Assembly: GCA_963769945.1 (NCBI GenBank) | Contig: CAVYOA010000003.1 | Location: 1 to 64,000 of the forward strand | From: WHSW01 sp963769945 | Lineage (GTDB): Bacteria; Actinomycetota; Thermoleophilia; Solirubrobacterales; 70-9 | Direction: 5' to 3' | Length of the DNA stretch: 64,000 nt | Shown: positions 15,864-26,643 of the stretch, one piece after another | How the letters are laid out: the number at the start of each line of letters is the position of its first letter | Position numbering within the stretch: position 1 is the stretch's first letter | Translations under genes and position numbers: made by a program | The notes under the pieces: model-generated | What the model saw: only the letters and a program-made list of their open reading frames with translations | The model's database searches: none | What the model was told of the DNA's origin: nothing

Positions 15864-17223
15864 ATGTCAGATCAACCACCCTCGACCGAGTCGGCCAAGG
15901 ACGTAATCAAGGCGGTCGCCGACCACGACGTTCGCTTCATTCGCCTTTGGTTCACCGACGTGCTCGGTCAGTTGAAATCGTTCTCGATCAACGCCTCCGA
16001 GCTCGATGATGCCTTCGAGGGCGGTATGGGCTTCGACGGCTCATCGATCACCGGCTTCAACCCGATCGAGGAGTCGGACATGATCGCGATGCCCGACCCC
16101 GCGAGCTTCGCCGTCTTGCCGTGGAGCTCGGGCGAGCGCGCGACGGGCAGGATGTTCTGCGACATCCAAGTGCCGGGGGGCGATCCCTACGAAGGCGATC
16201 CCCGCTGGATCTTGCGCCGGGCGCTCGAACGCGCCAAGAGCATGGGCTTCGACGATTACAACATCGGCCCTGAGCTCGAGTTTTTCTACTTCAAGGACTC
16301 AAAGCCCCCTGGCGCCATCCCCGAGACCCTCGATCAGGGCGGCTACTTCGACCTGACGACCCTCGACGCCGGCTCCGACGTGCGCCGCGAGACCATCCTC
16401 GCGCTCGAAGCGCTCGGTATTCACGTCGAGTACGCCCATCATGAGGTCGGGCCCTCCCAGCACGAGATCGACATGCGCTTCAAGGGTGCGCTGGCGATGT
16501 CGGACGACTGCATGACCTACCGGATCACGGTCAAGGAGTACGCGATGAAGCACGGCATGCACGCGACGTTCATGCCCAAGCCCCTGTTCGCTGAAAACGG
16601 CTCGGGGATGCACGTGCACCAGTCCCTGCAGGCCGATGGCAAGAACGCTTTCTATGACGCCGACGACCAGTATTTCCTTTCGCCAACCGCGAAATCGTTC
16701 ATCGCCGGGCAGCTACGTCACGCGCGCGAGATCGCGCCGCTGTTCGCCCAGTGGGTCAACTCCTACAAGCGACTGGTGCCTGGCTACGAGGCTCCGGTGT
16801 ACCTGGCTTGGTCGCGACGCAACCGTTCCGCCCTGATCCGCGTGCCGCTCTATCACCCGGGCAAGGAGCAGGCGACCCGGGCGGAGCTGCGCTGCCCCGA
16901 CCCCAGTGCCAACCCGTACCTATGTTTCGCCGGGATGCTTCACGCCGGGCTGGAGGGCATCGAGAAGGGCTATGAGCTGCCCGAGCCGATGGAGCAGAAC
17001 CTCTACCACCTGACGCCCGGAGGAGCGAGCCCAGCGGGGCATCGAGCAGCTGCCCGAGACGCTTGGCGAGGCGATCGAGATCGCCGCCGAGTCCGAGCTT
17101 GTCCTGCGCGTCCTCGGCGAGCACACCTTCAAGCGCTTTGTCGAGATCAAGCGCGAGGAGTGGGAGGAGTACCGCGTCCAGGTGACTCCATGGGAGATCG
17201 AGCGCTTCCTCTCGATCCTCTGA
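15864..17223 (+). CDS. glnA: Glutamine synthetase type I, interrupted by a single-base frameshift near the C-terminus
   Basis: The enzyme makes glutamine from glutamate, ammonia and ATP. From ATG 15864 the sequence has GGMGFDGSSITGF, NIGPELEFFYF, HHEVGPSQHEIDMRF, KPLFAENGSGMHVHQSL and NRSALIRVP, so the N-terminal beta-grasp and catalytic metal and nucleotide motifs are all intact. At EPMEQNLYHLTP (about 17018) the frame breaks: one extra G at 17019/17020 shifts it. The next phase continues perfectly as EERAQRGIEQLPETLGEAIE to a stop at 17221-17223, ending QVTPWEIERF. Together this gives about 450 aa, and the C-terminus resembles the GSI-alpha branch. The in-phase long reading ends in nonsense near 17243. 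A sequencing error is likely because the whole coding content survives. Confidence 0.9.
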
Positions 17224-17239
17224 GGAGCACGCAAGCGGG

Positions 17240-19168
17240 CTAGCCCTTGCAGCGTGAGCCGGGCCGGCGCCCGGCGCCGGGGGCGAGACGCTGACCCCGA
17301 AGCAGCAAGGGCGGCGCGATTCGCTTCAGTTGACGGCAATTCGCGCGTTCGCGGACGGGCAGGCGCAGCTTCAGCCGCTTGACCTCGATCTCGAAGCTGT
17401 CGTTGGAGGGCCGGGAATAGGGCGCGTCGTTGCCAAGCAGCTCGAGCTTGACCGTGTGTCCACGTTCAAAGCGCCAGCCGGCCGGGTGGAGCTGCCACAC
17501 CTGGCGCTCATCAGCGCTCGGGCGGTAGAGGCCGCGAGCAACAAGTCGTTGCCTATCGCCACTCGGCGCCACGTCCCACAACCGCGCTGCGATCTGCGCG
17601 TTCTGCGGCGCTGCGCCCGTCACTGCGAGCTCGGCGATCACCGTCGGCGCTCCGAGCAAAGTCGCGGCACGCCCGGCGATCGGGCGAGTCAGCAACGCCG
17701 TGCCGGGTGTGGGCTCTGATGACACCTCGACGCAGCCGTCGCCTCCGCCGCCGACCGGGTCGACCGCGCGACCGGTCGCCGGGTCGCCGCCCACCGAGCT
17801 GATCGTCTGTTGCGCCCGCGACGCGAGCCGGAGCTCGCCACGCGCCAGACGGGCGAAGCTTCGCGCCCGAAACGGCCCTCTCGACGCAGCCTCCTTGGGG
17901 CACGCTTGGGCAAAGGCCGTAACGCCGGGGCGAGGCGCCCGTCCGCGGTCGCGGAGATAGTGATCGAGCCAGGCGTGGATCGCGCCCAGCAGTTGTTCAC
18001 GTTCGAGGGGTTCGTTGGAGGCGCGCTGGTGGCCGATGTCGCCGAGTCGAAGCGCTAGCGGAAGACCGGGCCACCGCTTCGCGGTGCGGTTGGCAAAGCG
18101 CAGCACCTCATCGGCGGGGAAGAGGTCGTCGGTGAATCCGGAGGAGATCAGCAGCGGTGGCGGGCGCCGTGTTGGCGCAACGTAGTAGGCGGAGTGGTAG
18201 TTGGCCAACGTGGCGACGATCGCTTGGGCCTGCGGCTCGTCGTAGGGCTCGCCCGCGCTCGTCCTCGTCACCCACTCGCCGATGTCGGCCTCGGGGTCGG
18301 TCCCGCGCGGCGCGACGTAGCCCATCGGGCGGCCGGGCACGAACGGCTCGCCGATCGGCTGCCCCGGTCCCGTCGCGTTCTGCGCCGCGGCGAAGATCGC
18401 GTTGACGATCGTCGCCTTCTCGACCCCAACCGGTGAGGTCGCCAGTGAGCGCGGCGTGATCGCGTGTGAGAACACTCGGCCATTGGGAGCGGCGGCGTAG
18501 ACCAGATCGGTCCACGGGATCACCGGCGCTGCGGCGGCAATACGCAGCGGCCGGCCTTCAGGGCTGCGCCAGGGGACGAGCGTGCCATCGGGAAGCATCG
18601 TGCGATCGCGAAGCGCCGCCAGCATCATCGACTGGCCGCCGCCGTAGCTGTCGCCCGTGACGCCGATCCGACGCGGGTCGGCGACCCCCTCGTCGACCAG
18701 GCGCCCGATCAGCTCCTGGGTGTCGCGGACCTCGTAGCGAACATCGGCGAGGTGGATGTATCCCTTCGCGCATGCGGCGGGGTTGGCGAGTCGCGACTCC
18801 GGTGTGCCGCACGATCCCCAAAGGCCACGTGCGGTGTAGGTCAGGACCGCGTAGCCAGCGCGCGCCCAGGCATAGGCGTTGTCGGTGTAGGCGGTCTCGG
18901 CGGGGTTCAGGTACTCGTACTTGGAGTTGCCGAAGCCATGAAGCTCGACCACCAGGGGCAGCTCGGTGGCGCCCTCGCGCGGCAGGGTCAGAGTTGTGTC
19001 GAGCGGCACGCCGTCCCAGGTCGCGACAAGCCCCGAGCATTGGTGCACGCCCTCGATCGGCTGGCAGTCGTCGAGGCCGAGCGGCGCCGCCTGTGCCGAG
19101 GCGGCGAACGCTCCCGTCAGCACCGCGCCCAAAGCTGCCAGGACCGGTTTCGTAATCCACGATCGCAC
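17240..19168 (-). CDS. Secreted alpha/beta-hydrolase of the CocE/X-Pro dipeptidyl-peptidase type
   Basis: A 642-aa protein with a Sec signal peptide (MRSWITKPVLAALGAV up to ASAQA). An alpha/beta-hydrolase core contains LVVELHGFGNSKYEYL, TARGLWGSCG, the nucleophile elbow GVTGDSYGGGQSM (Ser), SSGFTDDLFPADE (Asp) and LGDIGHQRA (His). A C-terminal jelly-roll-like domain follows (QIAARLWDVAPSGDRQRL, HPAGWRFERGHTVKLELLGNDAPY), as in CocE/PepX esterases and acylases. It should hydrolyse an ester or amide outside the cytoplasm; the substrate is unknown. The GTG start at 19168 gives the signal peptide. The stop at 17240 is 17 bases from the end of glnA, convergent. Confidence 0.85.
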   Translation of the reverse strand: MRSWITKPVLAALGAVLTGAFAASAQAAPLGLDDCQPIEGVHQCSGLVATWDGVPLDTTLTLPREGATELPLVVELHGFGNSKYEYLNPAETAYTDNAYAWARAGYAVLTYTARGLWGSCGTPESRLANPAACAKGYIHLADVRYEVRDTQELIGRLVDEGVADPRRIGVTGDSYGGGQSMMLAALRDRTMLPDGTLVPWRSPEGRPLRIAAAAPVIPWTDLVYAAAPNGRVFSHAITPRSLATSPVGVEKATIVNAIFAAAQNATGPGQPIGEPFVPGRPMGYVAPRGTDPEADIGEWVTRTSAGEPYDEPQAQAIVATLANYHSAYYVAPTRRPPPLLISSGFTDDLFPADEVLRFANRTAKRWPGLPLALRLGDIGHQRASNEPLEREQLLGAIHAWLDHYLRDRGRAPRPGVTAFAQACPKEAASRGPFRARSFARLARGELRLASRAQQTISSVGGDPATGRAVDPVGGGGDGCVEVSSEPTPGTALLTRPIAGRAATLLGAPTVIAELAVTGAAPQNAQIAARLWDVAPSGDRQRLVARGLYRPSADERQVWQLHPAGWRFERGHTVKLELLGNDAPYSRPSNDSFEIEVKRLKLRLPVRERANCRQLKRIAPPLLLRGQRLAPGAGRRPGSRCKG

Positions 19169-19244
19169 AACGCCAGTTTCGCGCTTGGAGCAGGCGTCCG
19201 CGCCGCTAAAGCCTTTCGGCGCTTGGCGCCGATGGGATATCTGG

Positions 19245-20594
19245 ATGTCGAACGTCCCGGTCTACAAGGGAAGCTTTGGCGCGCGTGAGGCCGAGCGCCT
19301 GCTGTGGCGTGCCGGCTTCGGCCCCAAGCCCGGCGAAGCCGCGAAGCTCGCGCGGCGCTTCAACCTTCGCGGTGCGGTCCGCTCGCTGACCCGCTCGAAG
19401 GCCAAGGAAGGGCTGCGAGGGCCGGAGCCGATCGACGACGACGGCTATCCGATCGCCCCGTTCGACGCTTACGGGCACGACATGCTCTGGTGGCTCGATC
19501 GCATGGTGCGAACGACGCGGCCGTTCGAGGAGCGGATGGCGTTGATCTGGCATGACTGGTTCGCCACCGCCGACGTCGACTCGGCGCAGCTTTCGATCGC
19601 CCAGGCCGAGCTCTTTCGCCGCCGCGCTGCCGGTTCGTTTCTCGACCTCCTACTCGACGTGACCATCGATCCGGCGATGTTGGTCTGGCTTTCAGGGATC
19701 GACAACACACGCAAGTCGCCGAACGAGAACTACGCCCGCGAGCTGATGGAGCTGTTCACACTCGGCGCCTCCAACGCCAGCGGCTATCCCTACTCCGAGG
19801 ACGACGTTCGCGAGCAGGCGCGAGCACTGACGGGATGGCGGGCGAGCTATGTCGACGATGTTGGCTACACGAACTTCCGCTTCGACGCGACTCGCCACGA
19901 CACGGGCTCGAAGACGATCTTCGGCCAGGCCGGCGCCTTCAGCTGGGCCGACGCGTGCCGCCTCTGCGTCGAGCACTCAGCTCACAAGACCTACTTCATC
20001 AACAAGCTGTGGAGCTACTTCATCCCGGTGGCGCCTCCGAAGAAGACCCTGAAGGCACTCGAGCTCCTCTACGTCAAGCGCGGCTACGCGATCCGCCCGG
20101 TGGTCGAGGCGATCCTCATGCATCCCGCCTTCTACCGCGGGCCCGCGATGGTCAAGCCGCCCGCCGTGTATATCGCTGGGCTGCACCGAGCGCGCCGCCA
20201 GGGCATCAGCGGCGACTGGGCCTGGATCGGCGACATCGCAGGCCAGCAGCTGTTTCGCCCGCCCAACGTCTCGGGCTGGAACGAGCTGCGCTGGATGGAC
20301 ACCTCGACCTTTCGCGGACGCTGGATCGCCGCCAACGAGATCGCTCGCGTCAACGGCGTCGACCCCGAGGCCCCTTACCCCAAAGACGAGAGCGTCAAGC
20401 TCGCGGTCAAGCGGGCGACCAAGTTCTGGGGCAGCCCCGGACTCTCCAAGCCGACGGTCAAGGGTTTGGAGCGTTACGCCGGCGCGGTTCAGGCCTCGGC
20501 AACCGCGGATTGGCAGAAGAGCACCTATCGAGCCCTGCGCCAAAACGGCCTGCGGATGCTGATCGCGACCTCCCCCGATCTCCAAAGCTGCTGA
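19245..20594 (+). CDS. DUF1800 family protein
   Basis: A 449-aa protein. Recognisable DUF1800 blocks are AERLLWRAGFGPKPGEAAKLA near the N-terminus, RMALIWHDWFATADVDSAQL, KSPNENYARELMELFTLG, DVREQARALTGWR, HDTGSKTIFGQAG and QQLFRPPNVSGWNELRWMD. The family is widespread, of unknown biochemical function, and almost always next to a DUF1501 gene, as here (12 bases apart). ATG at 19245 gives MSNVPVYKGSFGAREAERL; the longer open frame overlaps the divergent hydrolase and is discarded. There is no signal peptide on this start. Confidence 0.9.
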   Translation: MSNVPVYKGSFGAREAERLLWRAGFGPKPGEAAKLARRFNLRGAVRSLTRSKAKEGLRGPEPIDDDGYPIAPFDAYGHDMLWWLDRMVRTTRPFEERMALIWHDWFATADVDSAQLSIAQAELFRRRAAGSFLDLLLDVTIDPAMLVWLSGIDNTRKSPNENYARELMELFTLGASNASGYPYSEDDVREQARALTGWRASYVDDVGYTNFRFDATRHDTGSKTIFGQAGAFSWADACRLCVEHSAHKTYFINKLWSYFIPVAPPKKTLKALELLYVKRGYAIRPVVEAILMHPAFYRGPAMVKPPAVYIAGLHRARRQGISGDWAWIGDIAGQQLFRPPNVSGWNELRWMDTSTFRGRWIAANEIARVNGVDPEAPYPKDESVKLAVKRATKFWGSPGLSKPTVKGLERYAGAVQASATADWQKSTYRALRQNGLRMLIATSPDLQSC

Positions 20595-20606
20595 ACGAGG
20601 GCTGAG

Positions 20607-21974
20607 ATGAGCTGCAACCACTGCGACGAGTTCACCCGCTCCCACCTCATGCGCCGTGCCGTGGCGGAGGCGGGCAACGGTCTGCCCGCGATCGAGCCCG
20701 GGATGCCGACGCCCGCCGGCACCGGACTCAGCCGCCGCTCGTTCTTGCTGCGCTCGGGCGCCGCGATGCTCTCGGTTTACGGTGCCTCGAAGCTGCGCAT
20801 CGGCGATCTTCAGACCGGCATCGCCCAGGCGGCCGGCTCGAGCGATCGCGTGCTCGTCTCGATCTTCCTCGATGGCGGCGCGGACGCCCTCTCCGTGCTG
20901 GCACCGACCCAGGATCCTGTGTATCAGTCGCTGCGCCCGAGCCTGGCGCTCCCCCCGGGCGCCGGCACCGCCTTCAGCGAAGACTCTCGCCTGCGCTGGA
21001 ACCCTGCCGCCTCGGCGCTCGACACGCTCCATCGCGCTGGCAAGGTGTCCGTTTTGCCGGCGGTCGGCTATGACAGCCCCGACCAGTCGCATTTCACCTC
21101 GCGCCACTACTGGGAAGTTGGCGGCTTGCAGCCGCACGCGATCACCGGCTGGATGGGGCGCCTACTCGATGTCATCGGCACCCCCGACAACCCGATCCAG
21201 GGCCTGTCGCTGGACGGAACCCTGTCACCGGCGCTCGCCAGCGCGACGATGCCGGTGGCTGCCGTCGACGGCCCCACCTACGACATCTGGGCCGAGGGCG
21301 TGTGGGGGAAGCCCGAGGAGCTGCTGTGGGGCGCGGTCGCCGAGCTCGGCCGCAGTGCCGGCAAGAAGGACATTGGCCGAGCGTCGGCCGGGTACGCCGC
21401 CTCGCAGGCGATGCAGCTGAAGTCTCAGCTCGAGCCTTTCTCGGGCGATGAGGTCACCGCCCCGGTGGCCTATCCCGAGGGCGACGGGGAGTGGTTCGGC
21501 GAGAGCCTCGCCGGCCTGGCGGCAATGCTCGGCGCGGGGCTGCCGATTCGCTGCGCGGCGCTCTCGGCGCCGGGCTCGTTCGATACCCACGACAGCCAGG
21601 CGGAATCCTTCGACTCCGACATCGCGATCACCGCCGACTCGATCGCTGCCTTTCAGGCCGACCTCGAGGCCCGCGGGCTCGCCGACCGCGTGATCACGCT
21701 TGTCTGGTCGGAGTTCGGGCGGCGCCCGGAGGAAAACGACTCTGGCACCGACCACGGCGCGGCGGGAGCCGGGTTCGTCGTCGGCACGCAGGTGCGCGGC
21801 CAGATGATCGGTGAGTTCCCGGGCCTGGCGCAACTCGACGACGACGACAACGTTCGCAACACGTCCGACTTTCGCGGGCTCTATTGCTCGATCATCGAGC
21901 AGTGGTTCGGCGTCGATGCGGGCGCTGTGATCCCCGACGCTGCCGCCTTCGCTCGCCCGGCGCTGATTCGATGA
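20607..21974 (+). CDS. DUF1501 family protein with Tat signal
   Basis: A 455-aa protein with a twin-arginine signal LSRRSFLLRSGAAMLSVYG (Arg43-Arg44) and blocks VLVSIFLDGGADALSVLAP, DSPDQSHFTSRHYWEVG, GSFDTHDSQAESF, VWSEFGRRPEENDSGTDHG and SIIEQWFGVD. The DUF1501 fold is related to the alkaline phosphatase/sulfatase superfamily. The conserved Asp/His (FDTHDSQ, DSGTDHG) suggests a metal site, but no activity is established. Tat export implies folding with a cofactor before secretion. It lies between DUF1800 (12-base gap) and a cupredoxin gene that overlaps its stop (ATGA). Confidence 0.9.
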   Translation: MSCNHCDEFTRSHLMRRAVAEAGNGLPAIEPGMPTPAGTGLSRRSFLLRSGAAMLSVYGASKLRIGDLQTGIAQAAGSSDRVLVSIFLDGGADALSVLAPTQDPVYQSLRPSLALPPGAGTAFSEDSRLRWNPAASALDTLHRAGKVSVLPAVGYDSPDQSHFTSRHYWEVGGLQPHAITGWMGRLLDVIGTPDNPIQGLSLDGTLSPALASATMPVAAVDGPTYDIWAEGVWGKPEELLWGAVAELGRSAGKKDIGRASAGYAASQAMQLKSQLEPFSGDEVTAPVAYPEGDGEWFGESLAGLAAMLGAGLPIRCAALSAPGSFDTHDSQAESFDSDIAITADSIAAFQADLEARGLADRVITLVWSEFGRRPEENDSGTDHGAAGAGFVVGTQVRGQMIGEFPGLAQLDDDDNVRNTSDFRGLYCSIIEQWFGVDAGAVIPDAAAFARPALIR

Positions 21975-22372
21975 GCGCGCGCGTGGCCATCGCGACGGCG
22001 CTGACAGCAGCCGTTGCTCTAGTGGCGTTGCCAGGGCTCGCGAGTGGCAAGCGCGCCCCAGCGCAAGCGGTGGTTCCTGACCGCGTTCAGGTGCGCGGCT
22101 TCGAGTTCGATCTCGTGCTCTCGAAGCAGAGGCTACGTCCAGGAAAGGTGATCATCCAGTTCCTCAACGACGGCGAGGACCCGCACGACCTGCGGATCGT
22201 GCGCACTGGGGAGGAGTCGCAGTTCGGCTTTGGGATGGTCGGTCCGACCGACTATCAGAACCTGGAAGCGGGGCTGAAAAAGAACTCCGCCTACGTCCTG
22301 TGGTGCTCGCTTCCAGGCCATCGCGAAGCTGGGATGGAAGCGGTGCTCGAGACCAAAAAGCGGCGGCGCTGA
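21971..22372 (+). CDS. Secreted cupredoxin-like blue-copper domain protein
   Basis: A 133-aa protein with a signal peptide (residues 1-25, ending GLASG). A plastocyanin-type fold follows with VRGFEFDLVLSKQRLRPGKV and FLNDGEDPHDLRIV. The complete type-1 copper ligand set is visible: His72 (DPHDL), Cys112, His117 and Met122 in WCSLPGHREAGMEA. It should carry one electron outside the membrane. The start codon overlaps the DUF1501 stop (ATGA), so translation is probably coupled. The link suggests the DUF1501/DUF1800 pair works with copper or redox chemistry; that is inference. Confidence 0.87.
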   Translation: MSARVAIATALTAAVALVALPGLASGKRAPAQAVVPDRVQVRGFEFDLVLSKQRLRPGKVIIQFLNDGEDPHDLRIVRTGEESQFGFGMVGPTDYQNLEAGLKKNSAYVLWCSLPGHREAGMEAVLETKKRRR

Positions 22373-22382
22373 GTCGGTCGAA

Positions 22383-22916
22383 CTAGCGGTCGCGGATCTT
22401 GCGCATCGCCGCTACCGCTGTCGTCTTCGCGTTGAAGGCGTTGGTGACGACGCGATCTGCCGCCGAGCCGGGCGGCGGCAGAAGGCCAAGCTGCTGGGCG
22501 AGTTGCGCACCGTTGAGATAGACGTTGTTCTCGACGATGAGGCCGTCCTCGACGCGCAACATGTCGCAGCCCTCCATCGTCACCGAGCTGCCGGTCGGCA
22601 GCAGGCCCTGGAAGCGCCCCGGTCCGCGGAACGTCCCGCTCAGACGCCAGCGCACGGCGGCGTTCTTGCCGCTGGCAGCAACGTCGAGCACCTCCATCTC
22701 GAAATCGGGGAAGGCCGAGTAGACGCCGTCGAAATAGGCCTTGATCTCGCCGGGCGCTATGAGCTCGGCGACGCCATGGAACCTGTCGATCGAGCCGGAC
22801 TTCCACATCGCGGTCGCGGCATCGAGGTCGCGGGCGCCAAGCGCCGCGAAGTAGGCCTTGGCGACCGCCGCCGCCGTCTTCGGCTTCGCCGTCTTCGCTG
22901 CCTTCGCCTCAGCCAT
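22383..22916 (-). CDS. SnoaL-like (NTF2-fold) protein
   Basis: A 177-aa protein. After a Lys/Ala-rich N-terminus (AKAAKTAKPKTAAAVAK) comes one SnoaL-like domain: AYFAALGARDLDAATAMWKSG, IAPGEIKAYFDGVYSAFPDFEMEVLD, AAVRWRLSGTFRG and EGCDMLRVEDGLIVENNVYLNG. Such domains include polyketide cyclases and ester-hydrolysing proteins; many have no known role. ATG at 22914-22916. It is followed on the same strand by nothing close; the cupredoxin gene is convergent 10 bases away. Confidence 0.8.
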   Translation of the reverse strand: MAEAKAAKTAKPKTAAAVAKAYFAALGARDLDAATAMWKSGSIDRFHGVAELIAPGEIKAYFDGVYSAFPDFEMEVLDVAASGKNAAVRWRLSGTFRGPGRFQGLLPTGSSVTMEGCDMLRVEDGLIVENNVYLNGAQLAQQLGLLPPPGSAADRVVTNAFNAKTTAVAAMRKIRDR

Positions 22917-22948
22917 GCCGTCAATCTATACGAGCGATACCGCAGCCT

Positions 22949-24976
<2,028 letters not shown>

Positions 24977-25026
24977 CGGCTGCGACGCTAGCGAACCCGT
25001 CCAACGAAGCTGTGAGACTGGCGCCC

Positions 25027-25956
25027 ATGAGTACTGCCGCGACCGTCCCAGTCACTCGCGATCTCGACCTCGAAGGCGACGACGCTGCGCAGACGCTTCG
25101 CGAAACCGGCATCCGCCAGCTGCTTCGCGACTCGTTCAAGCGCTTTCGTCTCGCCGATGGCTTCAGCCACTCGCGAGCGCTTGCGTTTCAGTTCGTGCTC
25201 ACCTTGCTGCCGGCGCTGATCGCGGTCGTCGGCTTGGCCAAGGAGCTCGGTCAGCAGGAGTTCAGCGACATTCTCAGCCAGACGTTTCGCGACCTCGCTC
25301 CGGGGCCTGCCGGGGAAGTGCTGACGAGCGCGATCGAGCAAGGGAGCGAGGGGGGTGGCGGCACGGCGTTGCTCGTCGGTCTCGCCGTTTCGGTGATAGC
25401 CGGGACCACCGCGATGGGGCAGATCGAGCGCGGCGCAAATCGCATCTACGGCGTCGAGCGCGATCGCCCGACCGTGGCGAAGTACACGCGCGCGGCGATC
25501 CTTGCGGCGACCGCCGGGTCAGCGGCAATCCTGGCGCTGGTGATCTTGGTCGCCGGCCGCGAGCTCGGCGACGCGGTCAAGGAGGTCACCGGGCTCTCAG
25601 ACACGCTCGACACGGTCTGGAACATCGTCCGCTGGCCGCTCAGCGTGGCGCTCGTCATCGCCGCGATCGCGCTCATGTTCGAGCGCTCGCCCAACCGCAA
25701 CCAACCCTCGCCCTCGTGGCTTGCGCTGGGGTCGGGGCTGGCGGTGCTGATGTGGTTTGCGTTCACGGCCTTGCTCGCCGCCTACATCTCTTTGAGCCAG
25801 GACTTCGGCGAGACCTACGGTCCGCTGGCGGGCGTGATCGGACTGATGCTGTGGGCCTTGCTCACGGCGCTGGCGTTATTTCTAGGTCTCGCGGTCGCAG
25901 CTCAGCTCGAAGCGGTCCGTGCGGGGGAACCGAGCCCGGGCGAGCTTCCGGAATAG
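25027..25956 (+). CDS. YihY/BrkB-family inner-membrane protein
   Basis: A 309-aa integral membrane protein with about six helices. Family marks are SHSRALAFQFVLTLLPALIAVVG near the first helix, GTTAMGQIERGANRIYGVERDRP, WNIVRWPLSVALVIAAIALM, and YGPLAGVIGLMLWALLTALALFLG. The role of YihY proteins is not established, although they were once misannotated as RNase BN. The N-terminus carries an acidic stretch (RDLDLEGDDAAQ). ATG at 25027 is chosen; the longer frame would run into the divergent DUF255 gene. Convergent with the GST gene 7 bases beyond its stop. Confidence 0.88.
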   Translation: MSTAATVPVTRDLDLEGDDAAQTLRETGIRQLLRDSFKRFRLADGFSHSRALAFQFVLTLLPALIAVVGLAKELGQQEFSDILSQTFRDLAPGPAGEVLTSAIEQGSEGGGGTALLVGLAVSVIAGTTAMGQIERGANRIYGVERDRPTVAKYTRAAILAATAGSAAILALVILVAGRELGDAVKEVTGLSDTLDTVWNIVRWPLSVALVIAAIALMFERSPNRNQPSPSWLALGSGLAVLMWFAFTALLAAYISLSQDFGETYGPLAGVIGLMLWALLTALALFLGLAVAAQLEAVRAGEPSPGELPE

Positions 25957-25963
25957 GCGCGCG

Positions 25964-26599
25964 TCAAAACGCGCGAGGCCGCTTCGACATGCGCGCGATC
26001 CATGCGCGCAGGCTCGGATGCTCGTCGCCGAGCATCTGATGTTCGTCGAGGACGACGTGGAAGAGCTCGTCATCGGCCGGATCGCGCGAGCCGGCGTACT
26101 TGAGGAAGGGGTAGGCAATGCAATCGGCAGCGCCGAATTCGCCGAAGAGGTGGTCGCGCCCTTCGAGCAGCTGCTCGAAGACACCGAGACGACTCTGCAT
26201 CACCGCGCTGTCTCGAGCGATCGCCTCGTGATCGGGACGCTCGAGCTCGAGCTCGGCCTCGATCGCGTTCGGCTCATGCTTGTAGGCGCGCTCGAACCAC
26301 TCGATAAAGACGTCGAGCTCCGCCCTGCGCGCGGGCTCGGTCGCAAACAGCTGCGGCTCGGGCTGAAGCCGGTCGAGGTGGCGCATGATCGCGACCGAGT
26401 CGCTGACCACGACGCCGTCGCTCTGCTCGATCACCGGCACGAGTCCCTGGCCGCTCACCGCCTCGACCGGCGTCCTATTCGAGTAGTCGATCAGCACCGA
26501 GGTCGCCTCGATGCCCTTGTGGGCGAGCGCCAGCGCCACGCGCTCGCAGTTGGTCGACCACGGGGCGCGAAAGACGCGCAGGGATGCTCCGCCGGCCAT
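25964..26599 (-). CDS. Glutathione S-transferase-like protein
   Basis: A 211-aa protein. The N-terminal thioredoxin-like GST domain has VFRAPWSTNCERVALALAHKGI, GLVPVIEQSDGVVVSDSVAIMRHL (cis-Pro and the glutathione-binding Asp-Ser), and the C-terminal helical domain includes HLFGEFGAADCIAYPFLKY. Candidate catalytic Ser/Cys are in WSTNCE. Actinobacteria often lack glutathione, so another thiol or a non-catalytic role is possible. ATG at 26597-26599. It reads in the same direction as the peptide operon upstream (45 bases from the lipoprotein stop), but an inverted repeat lies between them. Confidence 0.85.
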   Translation of the reverse strand: MAGGASLRVFRAPWSTNCERVALALAHKGIEATSVLIDYSNRTPVEAVSGQGLVPVIEQSDGVVVSDSVAIMRHLDRLQPEPQLFATEPARRAELDVFIEWFERAYKHEPNAIEAELELERPDHEAIARDSAVMQSRLGVFEQLLEGRDHLFGEFGAADCIAYPFLKYAGSRDPADDELFHVVLDEHQMLGDEHPSLRAWIARMSKRPRAF

Positions 26600-26616
26600 C
26601 TCGCGACCCTAATGCA

Positions 26617-26636
26617 GGCCCGGTGCCGGTCGGGCC
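26617..26636 (-). terminator. Weak hairpin after the peptide-system operon
   Basis: GGCCCG (26617-26622) and CGGGCC (26631-26636) form a 6-bp stem in the 45-base gap between the lipoprotein stop and the GST start. There is no U-run on the minus strand, so it is at best an inefficient or Rho-assisted end of the operon. Confidence 0.3.
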
Positions 26637-26643
26637 AAACCGC

